From Terriglobia bacterium (GTDB taxonomy: Bacteria > Acidobacteriota > Terriglobia > UBA7540): 19,187 nucleotides of DNA. Numbering within the stretch: the stretch's first letter is position 1; every line of letters begins with the position of its first letter. Location: contig JASHTR010000061.1 in the NCBI GenBank assembly GCA_030040455.1, forward strand, positions 1-19,187, read 5' to 3'. The notes under the pieces are model-generated. The model saw only the letters and a program-made list of their open reading frames with translations. It ran no database searches and had not been told where the DNA came from. Shown here piece after piece: positions 17,347 through 19,187 of this stretch. The position numbers and the translations under genes are program-made.

Positions 17347-18023
17347 GTCCAGCCACCCACATCCTGCATCAAGGATGCTTCTGTCCACTGTTTTAACCAC
17401 CCGCACCAATCATCTAATCCCTCACCCGTCCGGCACGAAACCCGAAGAACTGTAGCGTGCGGATTGACCTCGCGCACATTGGCTTCAAGCGCCCGGAGAT
17501 CCACTCCCGCATAGGGAATCAGATCGATTTTGTTCAAAAGGACGACGTGGGCTTTGTGGAACATAAGGGGATACTTCTTGGGCTTTTCTGCACCATCCAC
17601 CACACTGCAGACCATTACCCGGAGATGTTCGCCTAGGTCGAACTCGGCTGGACAAACGAGATTACCGACGTTCTCGATGAAAAGAATGTCGGTAGACGGA
17701 TCGGGGAAATCGGCAAGGGTCCGTGCGATCATTCGCGCGTCGAGATGACAGACGGTGCCGGTGGTAATCTGAAGGGCAGGAACATTGAGCTCGTTAATTC
17801 GGTCTGCATCGAGCGTGGTTTGCAAATCGCCTTCGATCACGGCCACCCGGTAGAATGGCCTGAGGCGGGACAAGGTGGCCCCAAGGAGCGTGGTCTTGCC
17901 TGCGCCGGGAGCCGACATCAGGTTGACGACCCGTGTTCCCCGCGCCTCGAAGAGGGCGCGGTTCGCTTCCGCGGTCTCATTATTGCTGCGCCGGACATCC
18001 ACATCGACCGGAACCTTCTGCAC
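17343..18023 (-). CDS. hypB: Hydrogenase nickel-incorporation GTPase HypB
   Basis: This GTPase delivers nickel, with HypA, to the large-subunit precursor. It has 226 residues from GTG at 18021-18023, chosen because AAAGGA lies about six bases upstream and because the family usually begins shortly before the VDVxVRRxNNE-like segment. The open frame extends to 18215, but that part runs through hypA in another frame. Walker A SAPGAGKTT is at about 37-45, EGDLQTTLDADR follows, then GTVCHLDARM with the metal-binding Cys-His, the switch region FIENVGNLVCPAEFDLGE, and the base-specificity motif NKIDLIPY. It lacks the N-terminal His-rich stretch used for nickel storage in some homologues. Confidence 0.93.
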   Translation of the reverse strand: MQKVPVDVDVRRSNNETAEANRALFEARGTRVVNLMSAPGAGKTTLLGATLSRLRPFYRVAVIEGDLQTTLDADRINELNVPALQITTGTVCHLDARMIARTLADFPDPSTDILFIENVGNLVCPAEFDLGEHLRVMVCSVVDGAEKPKKYPLMFHKAHVVLLNKIDLIPYAGVDLRALEANVREVNPHATVLRVSCRTGEGLDDWCGWLKQWTEASLMQDVGGWT

Positions 18024-18070
18024 GACATTTCCTTTCGGACAGTCTGACTGACGTTCCAGAACTATGGAGA

Positions 18071-18430
18071 CTAGGAAACCTCTTGTCTGTCGAACAACTC
18101 GATGTATTCCACCTGCATTTCGGTTCCAGCCACGATTTCCACGGGCGCGCCACACCGGGTACAGAGGAAACAAAAGCCTTGAGCAGGACAGAAACTCAAA
18201 CGACAATTGAAGCACTGGGTTGCCAAGGGGACGACTTCGATTTCGAGAGTCGCAGCCGCGGCCAACGTACCCAGTGCGACAGCATCGAATGCTAGTTCCA
18301 GGGCCTCCCGAACCACGCTCGTGAATTCACCCAGGCGGATCTTGATGGTTTTGATCGCTAACGCAGGGTGCTTTCTGGCTTCGGAAACGGCAAGATCAAC
18401 GATGGACTGCGCGATTGACAGTTCGTGCAT
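18071..18430 (-). CDS. hypA: Hydrogenase nickel chaperone HypA
   Basis: HypA is the nickel-binding partner of HypB. It has 119 residues. It starts MHELSIAQSIVD, where the first residues and His2 form the nickel site. The structural zinc finger has two CxxC pairs, CFNC and CTRC, separated by about 15 residues. The start ATG at 18428-18430 is fixed by this conserved N-terminus. The open frame extends a further 73 codons upstream, but that part has no likeness to the family. No clear ribosome site precedes the ATG. It is the first gene of the operon. The 155 bases between it and the pntB remnant hold nothing I can identify. Confidence 0.95.
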   Translation of the reverse strand: MHELSIAQSIVDLAVSEARKHPALAIKTIKIRLGEFTSVVREALELAFDAVALGTLAAAATLEIEVVPLATQCFNCRLSFCPAQGFCFLCTRCGAPVEIVAGTEMQVEYIELFDRQEVS

Positions 18431-18585
18431 ACAGGGGCATCGGACTGCGTCACACTGAGCAAGAGAGCCGATGACTCCACGACCCCATTTTGATTCGCCA
18501 ACCCATGGGCGTGGGTTACACACCGCACCACGGGGCCAATTCTGACTCATGCCGCCTGCCCAGCACCTGCCTCGGCCTCCCCCAG

Positions 18586-18844
18586 CTATTTGGCAGCCTG
18601 GACCGTCTTGACGAACACCGCTTGCGCGTCGCCATAGACCATTTTGCAACTCTTCGCATAAAAGAGCTCATTCTCCACACCCACATAGCCTTAACCCTGG
18701 CCGCGTTTGATCACATACACTTGGCAGGCGTGGTCCGCATTGAGGATGGGCATGCCGTAAATGGGAGATAAGTTGTCCGTGCGGGCAGCCGGGTTGACGA
18801 CTGCTACGACTAGAACCTCCTTGTTAGTCGTTCAGATCTTGCAT
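18586..18844 (-). pseudogene. pntB: Decayed C-terminal remnant of NAD(P) transhydrogenase beta subunit (pntB)
   Basis: On the minus strand, the frame preceding the TAG at 18586-18588 encodes recognisable pieces of the NADP-binding domain of PntB. They are VVNPAARTDNLSPIYGMPIL, then VYVIKRGQG, an in-frame TAA, GYVGVENELFYAKSCKMVYGDA and a final short helix. The family normally reads VLVIGANDVVNPAAR, whereas here VLVVAVVNPAA has lost about three codons. A preceding MQDLND segment resembling the family's MEDIN lies in another frame. A nonsense codon, a small deletion and a frameshift in about 80 codons show it is dead. Nothing of the N-terminal membrane domain is visible. It lies between the tandem CRP-type sites and hypA, so transcription of the hydrogenase operon from those sites would pass through it. 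Confidence 0.75.
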
Positions 18845-18880
18845 AACAAGTGCAATATGCTACGAAGAAGCCCCCCAAGC

Positions 18881-18896
18881 TGTGATCCCGATCACA
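18881..18896 (-). promoter_or_regulatory. CRP-type operator, probable hydrogenase operon promoter
   Basis: TGTGATCCCGATCACA matches TGTGA-N6-TCACA perfectly. Only the central two bases break the palindrome. Centred at 18888.5, a -41.5 position on the minus strand predicts a start near 18847 and a -10 hexamer at 18859-18854, which reads CATATT (4 of 6). The transcript would enter the pntB remnant and reach hypA after about 420 bases. Confidence 0.6.
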
Positions 18897-18902
18897 TCAG
18901 TT

Positions 18903-18918
18903 TGTGACGCCAGGCACA
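18903..18918 (-). promoter_or_regulatory. Second, upstream CRP-type operator
   Basis: TGTGACGCCAGGCACA matches TGTGA-N6-TCACA at nine of ten positions. It is centred exactly 22 bases (about two helical turns) from the perfect site at 18881-18896, on the side away from the hydrogenase genes. Relative to the predicted start it would be at -63.5, so a second dimer could bind the same DNA face and act jointly. Confidence 0.5.
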
Positions 18919-18951
18919 CCGTTGAGTTTCCCCGATAACCGCAATGGTCTA

Positions 18952-19187
18952 TTACTTTACAAGTTCGTACTTCGCGTCAGGGTTCTTGCACACTGGGCAA
19001 GGCCCAGCGGGTGGATGATCCGCGATGTACCCGCAGATGGTGCAAACATAATAAGCGCGACCTTTCGACCCCTTGAGACCGTCGAGGTTCTTAAGCGTGG
19101 CATTCAAAAGGACAAGGTGAGCCTTGTCTGCTGCTCGCGCCTCCTCAAATACCTGCATTGCCTCGCTATTTCGATCTTCTCGAGCTT
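18952..19187 (-). CDS. Rubrerythrin, C-terminal part (start off window)
   Basis: Rubrerythrins are cytoplasmic di-iron peroxidases that protect anaerobes and microaerophiles. About 77 C-terminal residues are visible. The end of a four-helix-bundle helix (EEARAADKAHLVLLNATLKN) leads into a rubredoxin-like domain with two Cys pairs, YVCTICGYIADHPP and CPVCKNP, and the stop is TAA at 18952-18954. The cysteines for the Fe(Cys)4 site are complete. The second ExxH iron-ligand motif of the bundle seems to read DKAH, so Asp stands where Glu is usual. The frame is open to the right edge. It lies upstream of the hydrogenase promoter and on the same strand. Confidence 0.85.
   Translation of the reverse strand, partial: AREDRNSEAMQVFEEARAADKAHLVLLNATLKNLDGLKGSKGRAYYVCTICGYIADHPPAGPCPVCKNPDAKYELVK

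Noticed and set aside
1..19187. CRISPR arrays, tRNA or rRNA genes, transposases or insertion-sequence ends
   Set aside because: Looked for and not seen. The rearrangement at 7183 and the pntB decay are not flanked by recognisable mobile-element genes.

Overview
The window looks like accessory chromosome of a moderately GC-rich, free-living bacterium that copes with low oxygen. The gene mix (a group 3b-type [NiFe] hydrogenase with a small cyclic-nucleotide-binding-fold gene inside its operon, a DevBCA-like exporter, an ABC-2 exporter, a DHA2 efflux pump, rubrerythrin) would fit Acidobacteriota or a related environmental phylum. That placement is a guess from gene content; no marker gene in the window settles it.

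Layout. (1) 1-2694, minus strand: an exporter operon read right to left. It has two possible tiny ORFs (42 aa basic; 35 aa single-helix), an FtsX/DevC-like permease, its ATPase, and a periplasmic adaptor cut by the left edge. (2) 2695-2940: an intergenic region with two CRP-type palindromes. (3) 2941-4590, plus strand: a 14-helix DHA2 efflux transporter, followed by a candidate terminator. (4) 4739-6398, minus strand: an ABC-2 permease and its ATPase. (5) 6420-6810: a promoter region with two CRP-type sites. (6) 6811-7455: a junction between the 5' part of a zinc alcohol dehydrogenase gene (plus strand) and the 5' part of an inositol-monophosphatase-family gene (minus strand), both truncated. 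(7) 7594-18430, minus strand: a 12-gene operon in the order hypA-hypB-hypF-hypC-hypD-hypE, then hydrogenase beta subunit, cNMP-fold protein, gamma subunit, small subunit, large subunit and maturation endopeptidase. Most junctions overlap or are only a few bases apart. (8) 18586-18844: a decayed C-terminal remnant of pntB (transhydrogenase beta subunit). (9) 18881-18918: two CRP-type sites in tandem. (10) 18952-19187: the C-terminus of a rubrerythrin that runs off the right edge.

How it works together. The hydrogenase subunits would form a cytoplasmic NAD(P)-linked enzyme: large and small subunits for H2 chemistry, a flavin/2Fe-2S gamma subunit for the nicotinamide, and a 4Fe-4S beta subunit. 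All six Hyp proteins and the endopeptidase needed to build the NiFe(CN)2CO site are encoded with it. The most interesting shared feature is regulatory. TGTGA-N6-TCACA-like palindromes precede the MFS gene, the ABC-2 operon, the alcohol dehydrogenase fragment and the hydrogenase operon. In each case a -10-like hexamer lies where it would be if the palindrome were centred at -41.5. This suggests one CRP/FNR-family regulator controlling efflux, fermentation and hydrogen metabolism. Both dead genes beside the hydrogenase operon (an alcohol dehydrogenase and a transhydrogenase) are redox genes, so the island seems to have been rearranged.
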